From Marinobacter sp. DY40_1A1 (GTDB taxonomy: Bacteria > Pseudomonadota > Gammaproteobacteria > Pseudomonadales > Oleiphilaceae), in NCBI RefSeq assembly GCF_016597815.1, contig NZ_VCHA01000006.1:181112-245111 (forward strand): a stretch of 64,000 bases of DNA. The letters are read 5' to 3'. The notes below the pieces were generated by a model that made no database searches, was not told the DNA's origin, and worked only from the letters and a program-made list of their open reading frames with translations. Each line of letters begins with the position of its first letter. Position 1 is the first letter of the stretch. A program made the position numbers and the translations under genes. This document shows, piece by piece, positions 36,193-44,418 of the stretch.

Positions 36193-37574
36193 CAGGGTGC
36201 AGGCCGCTTTACCGGTTTGCGGCGACGGCGCTTTTTAGGGGCGTCGCTGCTGAGTTCTGAAAGCATGCGCTCTTGGCCACGCTCGTCCATACGCTGAAAC
36301 TCTGTCCACCACTGGCCCAGACCTGGCTCGATCTCACCACAATCTTCCCTGACCAGCAGGAAGTCGTAGGCGGCGCGGAATCTTGGGTGGCTCATGGTTA
36401 CAAACGCTCGCTTGCCTTGGCGGCGGGGCAGGCGCATCTGGAGTTCCCAGATTTCCTTCATGGGGCCAGAAAAACGCTTGGGTATAGACGTTGCCTGTAC
36501 CTGGCGGCCAATGACCTTGCCGATTGCACCGTGCAGAGCTGGCTGCACCGGGTCGCCGTTATCCTGGCGGTGGTTCCATTCTCTTTGCAGCGCAGGCCAG
36601 AGCATGGCGGCAAACAAAAAGTAGGGTGTGACGGACTTCCCTTGGGCTATACGGCTGTCGGTATTGCGCAATGCCTGACGAATCAGTTCATCCGACTCCC
36701 CGGCTTCGATGGCTTTTACGGTTTCAGGAAATAGTGGTTCCAGCAGGTTGTAGTGGCTGAGAAGCTCGTAGGTTGCTTCGCCGTAGCCGGCTGAAAACAG
36801 CTTCAGAACTTCTTCAAACAAGCGCGCTGGTGGGATGTGAGTCAGTAATGGTGCCAGTGCCCGAATGGGTGCTTCTGTTTCGGGCTCAATGTCAAAATCC
36901 ATCTTTGCGGCGAAGCGGATTGCGCGAAGCATGCGCACAGGGTCTTCGCGGTAGCGGGTTTCGGGGTCGCCAATTAGCCGGAGTTGCCGGTTTTGGAGAT
37001 CTTCCATGCCGTTTGCAAAGTCGACAACGGTAAAGTTCCGGATGCAGTAATAAAGTGCGTTGACGGTGAAGTCCCGGCGCAGTGCATCTTCTTCGAGGTT
37101 GCCGTAAACATTGTCTCGCAGTAACAGGCCATGCTCGCTGGTTTTGCGATCATCATCCGTGTTGCTGTCATCTGCGTCTGTCGCATTGCCGCGGAAGGTA
37201 GTTACTTCGATAACCTCGCGCCCGAAAACAACGTGAACGATCCGAAAGCGCCGGCCTATGAGTCGGGAGTTGCGGAACAGGTCGTGCACTTCCTCCGGGG
37301 TGGCGTTGGTGGCTATGTCAAAATCTTTGGGCTGTCGTCCAAGGAGCGCGTCGCGTACGCCTCCGCCAACAAGGTATGCCTCATAGCCGGAGTTATTGAG
37401 TCGGCTGAGAACCTTCTTGGCGGGCTCACTGATAACAGAACGTGAGACGTTGTGCTGATCCCTGGGAATCTCGCGTCGTTGGTAGGCTCGAGCCTTTTTC
37501 TTCCCGTTGCCGGGGATGAAGGAGCGGAGCTTATCGACGGATTGCTCGAAAATAGAGGAAAGTGTTTTTGACAT
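36192..37574 (-). CDS. pcnB: Poly(A) polymerase I
   Basis: PcnB adds poly(A) tails that promote RNA decay. The 460-residue product has the nucleotidyltransferase motif LVGGGVRDALLGRQPKDFDIAT near residue 70, where DFD supplies metal ligands, then RRDFTVNAL and REDPVRMLRAIRFAAKM. The C-terminus is a basic tail (KKRRRRKPVKR), typical of poly(A) polymerase and unlike CCA-adding enzymes. I chose the ATG at 37574 because GGA lies six bases upstream; an in-frame start at 37634 is not conserved. It lies about 100 bases beyond the crcZ terminator. Confidence 0.94.
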   Translation of the reverse strand: MSKTLSSIFEQSVDKLRSFIPGNGKKKARAYQRREIPRDQHNVSRSVISEPAKKVLSRLNNSGYEAYLVGGGVRDALLGRQPKDFDIATNATPEEVHDLFRNSRLIGRRFRIVHVVFGREVIEVTTFRGNATDADDSNTDDDRKTSEHGLLLRDNVYGNLEEDALRRDFTVNALYYCIRNFTVVDFANGMEDLQNRQLRLIGDPETRYREDPVRMLRAIRFAAKMDFDIEPETEAPIRALAPLLTHIPPARLFEEVLKLFSAGYGEATYELLSHYNLLEPLFPETVKAIEAGESDELIRQALRNTDSRIAQGKSVTPYFLFAAMLWPALQREWNHRQDNGDPVQPALHGAIGKVIGRQVQATSIPKRFSGPMKEIWELQMRLPRRQGKRAFVTMSHPRFRAAYDFLLVREDCGEIEPGLGQWWTEFQRMDERGQERMLSELSSDAPKKRRRRKPVKRPAP

Positions 37575-37670
37575 TGAAATCCGTGGTTGCGTTGAGCAAA
37601 ACCGAGAGTTTAACGGTTTGAGCAGGATTTGCACACGTTTGCCGTGGAATCTTGCATACCCCGAATAATC

Positions 37671-37700
37671 AAAAGGCGGATTCGCTTACACGAATCCGCC
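37671..37700 (-). terminator. Intrinsic terminator of crcZ
   Basis: A perfect 10-bp stem GGCGGATTCG / CGAATCCGCC (37675-37684 with 37691-37700) with a 6-base loop is followed by TTTTGATTATT on the minus strand. Confidence 0.88.
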
Positions 37701-38058
37701 CTCAAAACGTTGACGATCTGCATTGTTTTTATTTTTGTTCGGGATTTTTCTTCGTTTTTTTACCCCACTGTGTATCCCCAAAACCAGGGCTTCTCAGTAG
37801 TGCAAACGGAAAGCTTTGAACACAATGAGCAGTCAAAGACATCGAGCAAGTTATTGGTAGGTGCTGCGTCACCTCAAGGGTGATTCTTCTCTGCATCTCT
37901 ACAACTCACACAAGCCAAGGGACTACCAAAAAAGCAAAGTACCCAAAACACTCAGTTCGCTCACGTTCTATTTTTGTTTTTGTTGCTGAACGCATTCCCG
38001 CAGCTTTTTGTTTTTGTTGAGGCGCTGCATTGTCACTGTTGTTTTTGTTGTCGTGCGC
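37671..38058 (-). ncRNA. crcZ: CrcZ-type Hfq/Crc-sequestering small RNA
   Basis: CrcZ RNAs titrate the Hfq-Crc complex and so relieve carbon catabolite repression. This locus lies between cbrB and pcnB, the position known in Pseudomonas. The predicted transcript is about 388 nt, similar to the roughly 400 nt of P. aeruginosa CrcZ. Four A-rich stretches of the AAnAAn type occur on the minus strand: ACAACAAAAACAAC (38039-38052), CAACAAAAACAAAAAG (38004-38019), CAACAAAAACAAAAATAG (about 37968-37985) and GAACAAAAATAAAAACAA (37723-37740). A fifth weaker one lies near 37745-37760. The 5' end is set by a sigma-54 promoter and the 3' end by a strong terminator. No open frame is evident. Confidence 0.88.
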
Positions 38059-38068
38059 TTAAATAGAG

Positions 38069-38084
38069 TGCAGCTGCTGTGCCA
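38069..38084 (-). promoter_or_regulatory. Sigma-54 promoter of crcZ
   Basis: On the minus strand TGGCAC and CTGCA are separated by five bases, so the invariant GG and GC are at the correct spacing for -24/-12. The only deviation is C for the first T of TTGC. The start of transcription is expected near 38058. The neighbouring CbrB is a sigma-54 activator. Confidence 0.85.
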
Positions 38085-38132
38085 AAATTTAAATATCGTT
38101 AATTAACAGATGGTTGGGGGTTTTCATGATGT

Positions 38133-38217
38133 AAGTGTTACCCCGTACTCGATATAAGTGTTACCCACTAGCTGTGCTTTCTCTGGGAAGTGTTACCAAG
38201 AGGAACATGCGGTAACA
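38133..38217. promoter_or_regulatory. CbrB upstream activating sites for crcZ
   Basis: AAGTGTTACC occurs three times in the same orientation (38133-38142, 38156-38165, 38188-38197), and GGTAACA lies inverted at 38211-38217. The last two form the dyad TGTTACC-N13-GGTAACA. They lie about 75-160 bases upstream of the predicted crcZ start, as expected for an enhancer-binding protein. GTTAC/GTAAC half-sites are recalled from reported CbrB targets. Confidence 0.75.
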
Positions 38218-38275
38218 TCTGAGTGGCGGTTCATACTATGGCTTGACGGTGGAGGGGCTCGACCTTTGCGGGAGG

Positions 38276-39670
38276 TCAGTTGCCAGAGGTCTTCTTCCGC
38301 GGAATGCCAAGGCGCTGTCGCCGTTCCCACAGGGATTTCCGGCTAATGCCCAACTTCTGAGCCAGCTCTGTTTCACTCATGCGATCCTGGTTTTCCAGTA
38401 CAAAATGCTGAAAGTAGTCTTCGAGGGACAGGTCGTTTGCACTATCGGGTTCCCGAGCCTGGAGTTGCTCATTGTTGCCTGCTACCAATGATTCGGGGAT
38501 GTACTCATCACCACCCTCACTATCGAGATCCAGCAGCGACGGCGTAATGATGTCCCCATCGCTGAGGATGCTGGCGCGCTCGATGGCATTCTCCAACTCC
38601 CGAACATTACCCGGCCAGCGGTGCCGTTCAAGTGCTCGCATGGCTTCGGGGCTCAGGTTCAGGTTGGGTCGGCCCACTTTGCTGCCCTGGGTGACTAGAA
38701 AGCGACGGGCAAGGCCCAGAATATCGCTCTGGCGGTCACGCAGCGGCGGAATCCGTATCTGCATTACGTTCAGGCGATAGTAGAGGTCTTCCCGGAACTC
38801 TCCGGTGCGGGTCATTGCTTTCAGGTTTCGGTGGGTGGCCGCTATCATGCGCACATTCACTTTTTGGCTCTGGGTTGAGCCCACCTTGCGAATTTCGCCT
38901 TCCTGCAGAACTCGTAGCAAGCGTGCCTGCGCCTCCGCAGGCAACTCACCAATTTCGTCCAGGAACAAACTGCCGCCATCCGCAGCTTCGATCAGGCCGG
39001 TTCTGGCGGACACTGCGCCGGTGAAAGCGCCTTTTTCATGTCCGAACAGTTCGGATTCGATGAGGCTTTCGGGAATGGCCGCGCAGTTTACCGAGATCAG
39101 CGGTTTTGTAGCACGGGGACTGAGAAGATGAAGTGCGCGGGCCACGAGCTCTTTACCGGTACCCGACTCCCCCTGAACCAGTACGGTTGTCTCGGTTGGT
39201 GCTACCTTGCGAATAAGCGTGAACACCCTTTGCATAGGCTCGCATTGGCCGTACATGATGCTGGCCGGGTCACTGTTTTCTGTTGCCGTTGGGGTGCCTT
39301 GGTTTCCATTGGGCGTGGGGGCAGTGCGGGCAAGAATGCTTTCTACGGCGGCCAGCATTTCATCGTGGTCAAAAGGCTTGGCGATATATTCCACGGCACC
39401 CATTTTCATGGAGTCCACTGCTGAGCGCAGGCTGGCGTAGCTGGTCATGATTAACACGGGTGTGTTTGGCGCACGGTTGATCAGCTCGGTACCAGCAGCC
39501 CCGGGGAGGCGCAGGTCTGAAATGATCAGGTCGAACTGGTCAGGATCGTGGTTTTGTTCGGCTTCTTCCACCGAGCCGACATCTTCAACCTCATAGCCCG
39601 CGTGTAACAGCAGTTTGCGAACAGCGGAGCGAATAATGTCTTCATCTTCCACGATCAAAATACGGGGCAT
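38276..39670 (-). CDS. cbrB: Sigma-54 response regulator CbrB (NtrC family)
   Basis: CbrB activates sigma-54 promoters for carbon/nitrogen utilisation, crcZ above all. The 464-residue product has a receiver domain with the phosphoacceptor Asp in LIISDLRLPG near 53. An AAA+ domain follows with Walker A GESGTGKELVARALH near 168, and GAFTGA near 230 contacts sigma-54. The C-terminal Fis-type helix-turn-helix is ELAQKLGISRKSLWERRQRLGI. It starts seven bases after the cbrA stop. The identification rests on the adjacent SLC5-type kinase and downstream crcZ/pcnB. Confidence 0.94.
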   Translation of the reverse strand: MPRILIVEDEDIIRSAVRKLLLHAGYEVEDVGSVEEAEQNHDPDQFDLIISDLRLPGAAGTELINRAPNTPVLIMTSYASLRSAVDSMKMGAVEYIAKPFDHDEMLAAVESILARTAPTPNGNQGTPTATENSDPASIMYGQCEPMQRVFTLIRKVAPTETTVLVQGESGTGKELVARALHLLSPRATKPLISVNCAAIPESLIESELFGHEKGAFTGAVSARTGLIEAADGGSLFLDEIGELPAEAQARLLRVLQEGEIRKVGSTQSQKVNVRMIAATHRNLKAMTRTGEFREDLYYRLNVMQIRIPPLRDRQSDILGLARRFLVTQGSKVGRPNLNLSPEAMRALERHRWPGNVRELENAIERASILSDGDIITPSLLDLDSEGGDEYIPESLVAGNNEQLQAREPDSANDLSLEDYFQHFVLENQDRMSETELAQKLGISRKSLWERRQRLGIPRKKTSGN

Positions 39671-39677
39671 GGCAGTC

Positions 39678-42641
39678 TCAGAACCTTTCGTTCGGGCGAG
39701 TGGTGGCGGAGTCTGTCTCCGGCTCGTAAGCAGGCAACTTCAATCGTACGCAGGTGCCAAGCCCGGTTTGGGTATTGGCAGGGCTTTCAACCTGAATATT
39801 CCCATAATGCTCTTCAATAATGCTGTACACCAGTGACAGACCAAGGCCCGTTCCTTTGTTGGATGCCTTGGTTGTATAGAAGGGCTCGAATACATGATCA
39901 AGCTGGTCTGCGGGTATGCCCGAGCCCTGATCAATGATCTCGATGATAGCCGAGTAGCCATCTTGCTTGCCAGTCACCTGGATTGAGCCACCATCGGGTG
40001 AGGCATCACGGGCGTTGGCCAACAGGTTGACAAAGACCTGTACAAGCCGTTGTTCGTCGCCCAGAACCTGCAGCGTGTCGGGGCAGTCATTTATGTAGCT
40101 TATGCCCATTCCTTTATCGCTGAGGGAGAGGAGGTTACTGGCTTCATCTACACAGCGGCGGATGCTTACAGGCTCATACCGGTTGGTTCTGGAATGATTG
40201 CCCGTGCGGGCGAAGTTCATTAGCGATTGTAAAATGGCTGATATGCGGCGTGTCTGCTGTTGGATCTGACTGGCGGTCTCAAGGATGTCCGGGTTGTCAG
40301 TTTCCAGCTTCAGGTTCTGGGCAAGGGAAGATATACCCGTTACCGGGTTGCCTATTTCGTGGGCAACGCCTGCGGCCAAACGCCCTACGGAAGCCAGCCG
40401 TTCGCTATGCATTAGTTCATCTTCCAGTAGGCGGGTTTCAGTTTGGTCCTCCACCAGAATGACGCTGCCGCCATCCGGGTGATCAGGGCCGCTCAGGGCC
40501 GCTTTGTGCAAGTTCAGCCAGTGGGGGCGGCCTCGCAGATCCAGGCGGTGTTTGTAGCGGTGCAGATCTTCACCTTTGTTGAAATCATCAAGCAGGTGGT
40601 GCCAATGATCGGGCAGGGCCATTAATCGTGCGCCGACTACATCGTCTGCTGTAATACCGGTGAGCTCTTCAATGGCCTGGTTCCACATCAATATTTCGCC
40701 GTCTTCACCAACGGAACAGGCAGGAATAGGCAGATTTTGAAGGGTTTGCCGGTAATGTCGACGTAAAGTGTCCAGCTCTCCGGCCAGCCCTGTTAGCTGG
40801 TTCTGGTAATCACCGAGCGCGCGCTCTACGTAGCGAATATCCTGAGCGGTGCCGCCGCGGGCCATAGGTTTGAATCCAAGATGGCGCTTAACCATATCCC
40901 GAGCGACCGACGGGCCAAGCAAGCCAGACAGGTTGATTTCGATCTGATCCCGCAGCCGTCGCAGCTGATAGGGGCGGTATTCCACGCTCGGCAATTTCAA
41001 TTGCCCGATAGCGCGCTCTATTTCGCGTTTGGCAACATCGTAACCAAGAGGCTCAGCCAACTGGCGCTCGAAATCGTCTGACGAACTTGCCAGTAATTCG
41101 CGGCGCTGGGGGCGTGACAAGGCACCCATGGAGCAGGCCTGGGCTGCGCTGGTTTCTTCGTTTGAGCTGGAGCTCAGCATCGAGGTCAGGGTAAACACGG
41201 TAATGTTCGCGGTAAGGCTGACAAACGTGAAGATGTGCCAGTTGCCATAATCCGGAACTATGGGGGCGTTCAGCCAGCCCAGCAGGTTAGCGGTGTGGGA
41301 GAATGGCAGCACCAAGGTGATCAGCCAGATAGCCAAACCGGTTAGCAACCCGGCAATCAGACCTCGCCTGTTCCCTTCCGGCCAGTAGATGACGCCCAAG
41401 GCGCCAGGCAGCAACTGTAGCGTTCCCGCGAGGGATATTGCCCCGAGAATGGACAAGTCCAGATTCTTGCCAAGGGTTTCATGAAACAGTAAAGCCAAAA
41501 AGATGATAGCGGCAATCAGCATGCGCTTGACCCACTGAAGCCAGCGGTAGATGTCGCCTTGATCTTTAGGAGTTTTCAGGGGCAGGACAACATGGTTGAG
41601 AACCATGCCAGCCAAAGCCAGAGTGCTTACGATCATCAGGCCACTGGCGGCCGACAGGCCTGCAATGTACATGAACATTGTCAGTACCGGGCTTTCAAGG
41701 GCCTGGGCAATGCCCAGACTGTAGAAGTTGGGGCCAGTGGTCACAGCCAGTTCCTGGCCACCCCAAAGAATCAGTGGTACGGGAATGCCTAACAGCAGGA
41801 GATAGAGCGGTAGTCCCCAACTGGCTTTAGCCAGTGCCTTTTGTGAGGGGTTTTCACTGAAAGTCATGTGGTACATGTGGGGTAACACCAGCGCCCCGGC
41901 GAACGACATCAGCATCAGTGCGCGCCAGCTGCCATCGTCAATACTCATGGACATCGCAGTTGCGGGCGTGGTGTTGTCAGTCAGCCAGGTTTCAAGGCCA
42001 GCCATGCCGCCAAACACACTGAAAAGCACAACGCCGCCAATCACTAGCAGAGCGACCAGTTTTACCAGGGAGTCAAAGGCAATGGCCACCACCAGGCCGG
42101 GGTGGTTTTCCATTTCCTGATTGCGTCTTGCGCCAAACAGCATGGCGAAGAGCACAACAATCAAGCTGAACATAATGCTGATCAGGTGAGGAGAAGTATC
42201 CGGGGCAAGAATGCTGGCTGATGTCGATACCGCCTGTATCTGCATGCTCAGAAGCGACAGGATGGCAAGGCCTGAGCAAAGAGTAACCAGCGTGCCTGCC
42301 CATTGGCTGCGATAGCGGTAGGCGAACAAATCGGCAAGGGAGGTGAGCTGGTAGGCCCGGCCAATTCTCATGATGGGGTTAAGTAGTACCGGGGCTAATA
42401 GAAAGGCACCGCTGATACCCAGATAATAGGCAAGGAAGCCGTATCCGGATTCCGCTGCCAGTCCGACTGCGGCATACACTGCCCATATGCCGGCGTAAAC
42501 GCCGAGGCTGAGTGTGTATACCAGTGGGTGCCGTACCCAGCGACGGGGAATGATGCCGCGTTCGGTACTCCAGGCAATGCCGAACAGGAGCATGAGGTAG
42601 AGGAGGCTGGCGAGCAGTAGCCCGGGAGCGCTAAAACTCAT
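39678..42641 (-). CDS. cbrA: Sensor histidine kinase CbrA with SLC5-type transporter domain
   Basis: CbrA senses carbon/nitrogen status and phosphorylates CbrB; its N-terminal domain is a sodium/solute symporter fold and can carry histidine in Pseudomonas. The 987-residue product has about 13 transmembrane helices in residues 1-480 and a PAS domain near 620-720. The dimerisation/H-box is LAAGVAHEIGNPVTGISS near 760, and the ATPase N-, G1- and G2-boxes include NLLANARDAS, DQGSGIPADQL and GTGLGLSLV. I chose the ATG at 42641 rather than 42680 because it matches the start of the first helix and overlaps the stop of the small cbrX frame by 11 bases. Confidence 0.94.
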   Translation of the reverse strand: MSFSAPGLLLASLLYLMLLFGIAWSTERGIIPRRWVRHPLVYTLSLGVYAGIWAVYAAVGLAAESGYGFLAYYLGISGAFLLAPVLLNPIMRIGRAYQLTSLADLFAYRYRSQWAGTLVTLCSGLAILSLLSMQIQAVSTSASILAPDTSPHLISIMFSLIVVLFAMLFGARRNQEMENHPGLVVAIAFDSLVKLVALLVIGGVVLFSVFGGMAGLETWLTDNTTPATAMSMSIDDGSWRALMLMSFAGALVLPHMYHMTFSENPSQKALAKASWGLPLYLLLLGIPVPLILWGGQELAVTTGPNFYSLGIAQALESPVLTMFMYIAGLSAASGLMIVSTLALAGMVLNHVVLPLKTPKDQGDIYRWLQWVKRMLIAAIIFLALLFHETLGKNLDLSILGAISLAGTLQLLPGALGVIYWPEGNRRGLIAGLLTGLAIWLITLVLPFSHTANLLGWLNAPIVPDYGNWHIFTFVSLTANITVFTLTSMLSSSSNEETSAAQACSMGALSRPQRRELLASSSDDFERQLAEPLGYDVAKREIERAIGQLKLPSVEYRPYQLRRLRDQIEINLSGLLGPSVARDMVKRHLGFKPMARGGTAQDIRYVERALGDYQNQLTGLAGELDTLRRHYRQTLQNLPIPACSVGEDGEILMWNQAIEELTGITADDVVGARLMALPDHWHHLLDDFNKGEDLHRYKHRLDLRGRPHWLNLHKAALSGPDHPDGGSVILVEDQTETRLLEDELMHSERLASVGRLAAGVAHEIGNPVTGISSLAQNLKLETDNPDILETASQIQQQTRRISAILQSLMNFARTGNHSRTNRYEPVSIRRCVDEASNLLSLSDKGMGISYINDCPDTLQVLGDEQRLVQVFVNLLANARDASPDGGSIQVTGKQDGYSAIIEIIDQGSGIPADQLDHVFEPFYTTKASNKGTGLGLSLVYSIIEEHYGNIQVESPANTQTGLGTCVRLKLPAYEPETDSATTRPNERF

Positions 42642-42807
42642 TGGGATCCCGTCGCCATTCGAGCCAGAAGCCGACAGCAATCAGAGCGGCCCAAATCACA
42701 AAGGGGCTGTACCAGACATTCCCGGGTGCGGTCCACCAATCAAGAATGTTGGGCGAAAAAATATAGATGGCCAGAACCAGCAAAAAAACCAGGCGATAGA
42801 TATACAT
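42631..42807 (-). CDS. cbrX: Small membrane protein CbrX
   Basis: A 58-codon frame runs into cbrA and overlaps its first 11 bases. The predicted protein has two transmembrane helices (about 3-20, YIYRLVFLLVLAIYIF, and 35-50, YSPFVIWAALIAVGFWL), with WLEWRRDP at the C-terminus. A small frame called cbrX, translationally coupled to cbrA, is known in Pseudomonas, and this one has the same position and membrane character. It may control CbrA translation or act with it. The ribosome site is weak (GGAT). Confidence 0.78.
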   Translation of the reverse strand: MYIYRLVFLLVLAIYIFSPNILDWWTAPGNVWYSPFVIWAALIAVGFWLEWRRDPNEF

Positions 42808-42857
42808 CCGGCATGCGATCCGCGCAGAGGATTGTGAATGGCTTTATACCACGGCAG

Positions 42858-43733
42858 TCACCGGGATGTCAGGTGAGCGGCCCTTCGATTCCAGTGGGTG
42901 CAGCCCCATTGAAGAAGATCGTCCACCGACCCGTGCTGCAAGAATCCAGGGGGTTGCTGATTAAGAGCAACCAAAGCGGAGTACAGGTTCTTGACCGGGG
43001 TGAGGTTGTCCAGGGCGGGTGCGTGGTTTTGTTTGGAGAGCTTTTGTCCCTGTTCGTTAACAATCACAGGTATGTGCAGCCATCGTGGCGGTTTTGCGCC
43101 CAGCGCCCGGTATACCTGTATTTGCTGTGCTGTCATGTCCAGCAGGTCGGAGCCCCGGACTACATCAGTAATGCCTTGCTCAATATCATCTACTTCCACT
43201 GCGAGTTGATAGGCAAAAAAGCCTTCCTTGCGCACAATCACCGGGTCGTCGATTTCTGCGCGAACAACCTGTGTTTGGGGTCCCAATAACTGATCTTGCC
43301 AGTGGCAAATCTCGTTCTTTAGCGCAAAGCGTATGGCAAAAGGCTGGTTGACATTTTTGCTGCCGCCTTCCCTGCAGTGCAGAGGGTGTCTGCCGTTATG
43401 TGCTTCAAGCTGTTTGCGCGAGCAACTGCAGCGGTATGCAAAACCTTTACTGAGTAGTTGCTCCGTGGCTGCCTGATAGGCAGCATGACGGCGAGACTGA
43501 AAAAGTACCGGTTCGTCAGGAAAAAGCCCATGGGCGTCAAGGCTGTTCAGAATTTGGCCGGTTGCCTCCGGAGGTTCCCTCAGTGGGTCAAGATCCTCAA
43601 TGCGGACCAGCCATTGGCCGTTCCGGGATTTGGCTTCCAGGTAGCTTGCCAGAGCAGTAACCAGAGAGCCAAAGTGCAGTGGGCCAGTGGGTGAGGGGGC
43701 GAAACGACCCCGGTATTGGTGCGGTTTGGTCAT
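42858..43733 (-). CDS. gluQ: Glutamyl-Q tRNA(Asp) synthetase
   Basis: GluQ (YadB) attaches glutamate to queuosine at position 34 of tRNA-Asp. The 291-residue product resembles the catalytic half of glutamyl-tRNA synthetase without the anticodon-binding domain. RGRFAPSPTGPLHFGSL is the HIGH-type motif near 9-25. Zinc-binding cysteines lie in YRCSCSRKQLEAHNGRHPLHCRE, and the KMSKS-type loop reads QKLSKQNHA near 235. It sits between dksA and cbrX-cbrA, the usual order in pseudomonads. Confidence 0.95.
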   Translation of the reverse strand: MTKPHQYRGRFAPSPTGPLHFGSLVTALASYLEAKSRNGQWLVRIEDLDPLREPPEATGQILNSLDAHGLFPDEPVLFQSRRHAAYQAATEQLLSKGFAYRCSCSRKQLEAHNGRHPLHCREGGSKNVNQPFAIRFALKNEICHWQDQLLGPQTQVVRAEIDDPVIVRKEGFFAYQLAVEVDDIEQGITDVVRGSDLLDMTAQQIQVYRALGAKPPRWLHIPVIVNEQGQKLSKQNHAPALDNLTPVKNLYSALVALNQQPPGFLQHGSVDDLLQWGCTHWNRRAAHLTSR

Positions 43734-43746
43734 GGAGTGGACACAG

Positions 43747-43780
43747 TGGCCGGCTGTGCCTCATCAGGCTGCGCCGGCCA
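43747..43780 (-). other. 34-nt stem-loop between dksA and gluQ
   Basis: TGGCCGGC pairs with GCCGGCCA and, inside a symmetric 3x3 internal loop, GCCT pairs with AGGC around a CATC loop. There is no T-tract in either direction, so it looks like an RNA processing or stability element rather than a terminator. Confidence 0.5.
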
Positions 43781-43796
43781 GGTCGGGTTTGCCGTA

Positions 43797-44237
43797 TCAG
43801 ATGCCAGTTTGGCGCTCGCGGATTTCGGCAAGAGTTTTGCAGTCGATGCACAGTGTTGCTGTCGGGCGCGCCTCAAGGCGACGAGTGCCTATTTCTACAC
43901 CGCACTGATCGCAAAAGCCGTAGTCGTCTTTGTCGATGCGATCGATGGTCTGGTCAATCTTCTTGATCAGTTTGCGCTCACGGTCGCGGGTACGCAGTTC
44001 CAGGCTGAACTCTTCTTCCTGGGTTGCGCGGTCGCTGGGATCCGCGTAGTTTGCTGCGTCTTCCTGCATGTGGTGCATGGTGCGATCCACTTCTTCCATA
44101 AGTTCCTGCTTCCATTGCAGCAGCAACTCTTTGAAGTGCTCCCGCATGTCGGCACTCATGTAGTCTTCACCCTTTTTCATTTCGTAAGGGGTGAAGTTGG
44201 TGAAACGTTCGCGTGTTTGGTCTGCTGTGGTTGCCAT
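43797..44237 (-). CDS. dksA: RNA polymerase-binding transcription factor DksA
   Basis: DksA enters the secondary channel of RNA polymerase and strengthens ppGpp control of rRNA promoters. The 146-residue product starts at the ATG at 44237 with GAGG upstream; a longer frame from 44318 is not conserved. The coiled-coil tip DPSDRA holds Asp66 and Asp69, equivalent to D71/D74 of E. coli. The zinc finger uses Cys109, Cys112, Cys130 and Cys133. SpoT and the omega subunit, which belong to the same stringent response, are also in this window. Confidence 0.97.
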   Translation of the reverse strand: MATTADQTRERFTNFTPYEMKKGEDYMSADMREHFKELLLQWKQELMEEVDRTMHHMQEDAANYADPSDRATQEEEFSLELRTRDRERKLIKKIDQTIDRIDKDDYGFCDQCGVEIGTRRLEARPTATLCIDCKTLAEIRERQTGI

Positions 44238-44418
44238 ATGACCCGGCCTCTTTTTATATTCCTCACAAGAACGCTGTGCTTCCCTGCGCGCCAGCCCCCG
44301 CCGCGGCGCGGTTATCACTTGGATGAAGCAGTCGTCCTAAAACGGGATTTTGCGGAAAATAGCAGATAAGTCACGGAGGTGCCAGCCCTGTGATGCCTAC
44401 TTGGTATTTGGAGAGCCT

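Noticed and set aside
36192..37574. CCA-adding tRNA nucleotidyltransferase
   Set aside because: The long basic C-terminal tail, the length and the folK/cbrB context indicate poly(A) polymerase.
37981..38052. Low-complexity simple repeat (TTTTTG tracts)
   Set aside because: On the other strand these are spaced A-rich motifs inside a promoter-to-terminator unit, so a CrcZ-type RNA explains them better.
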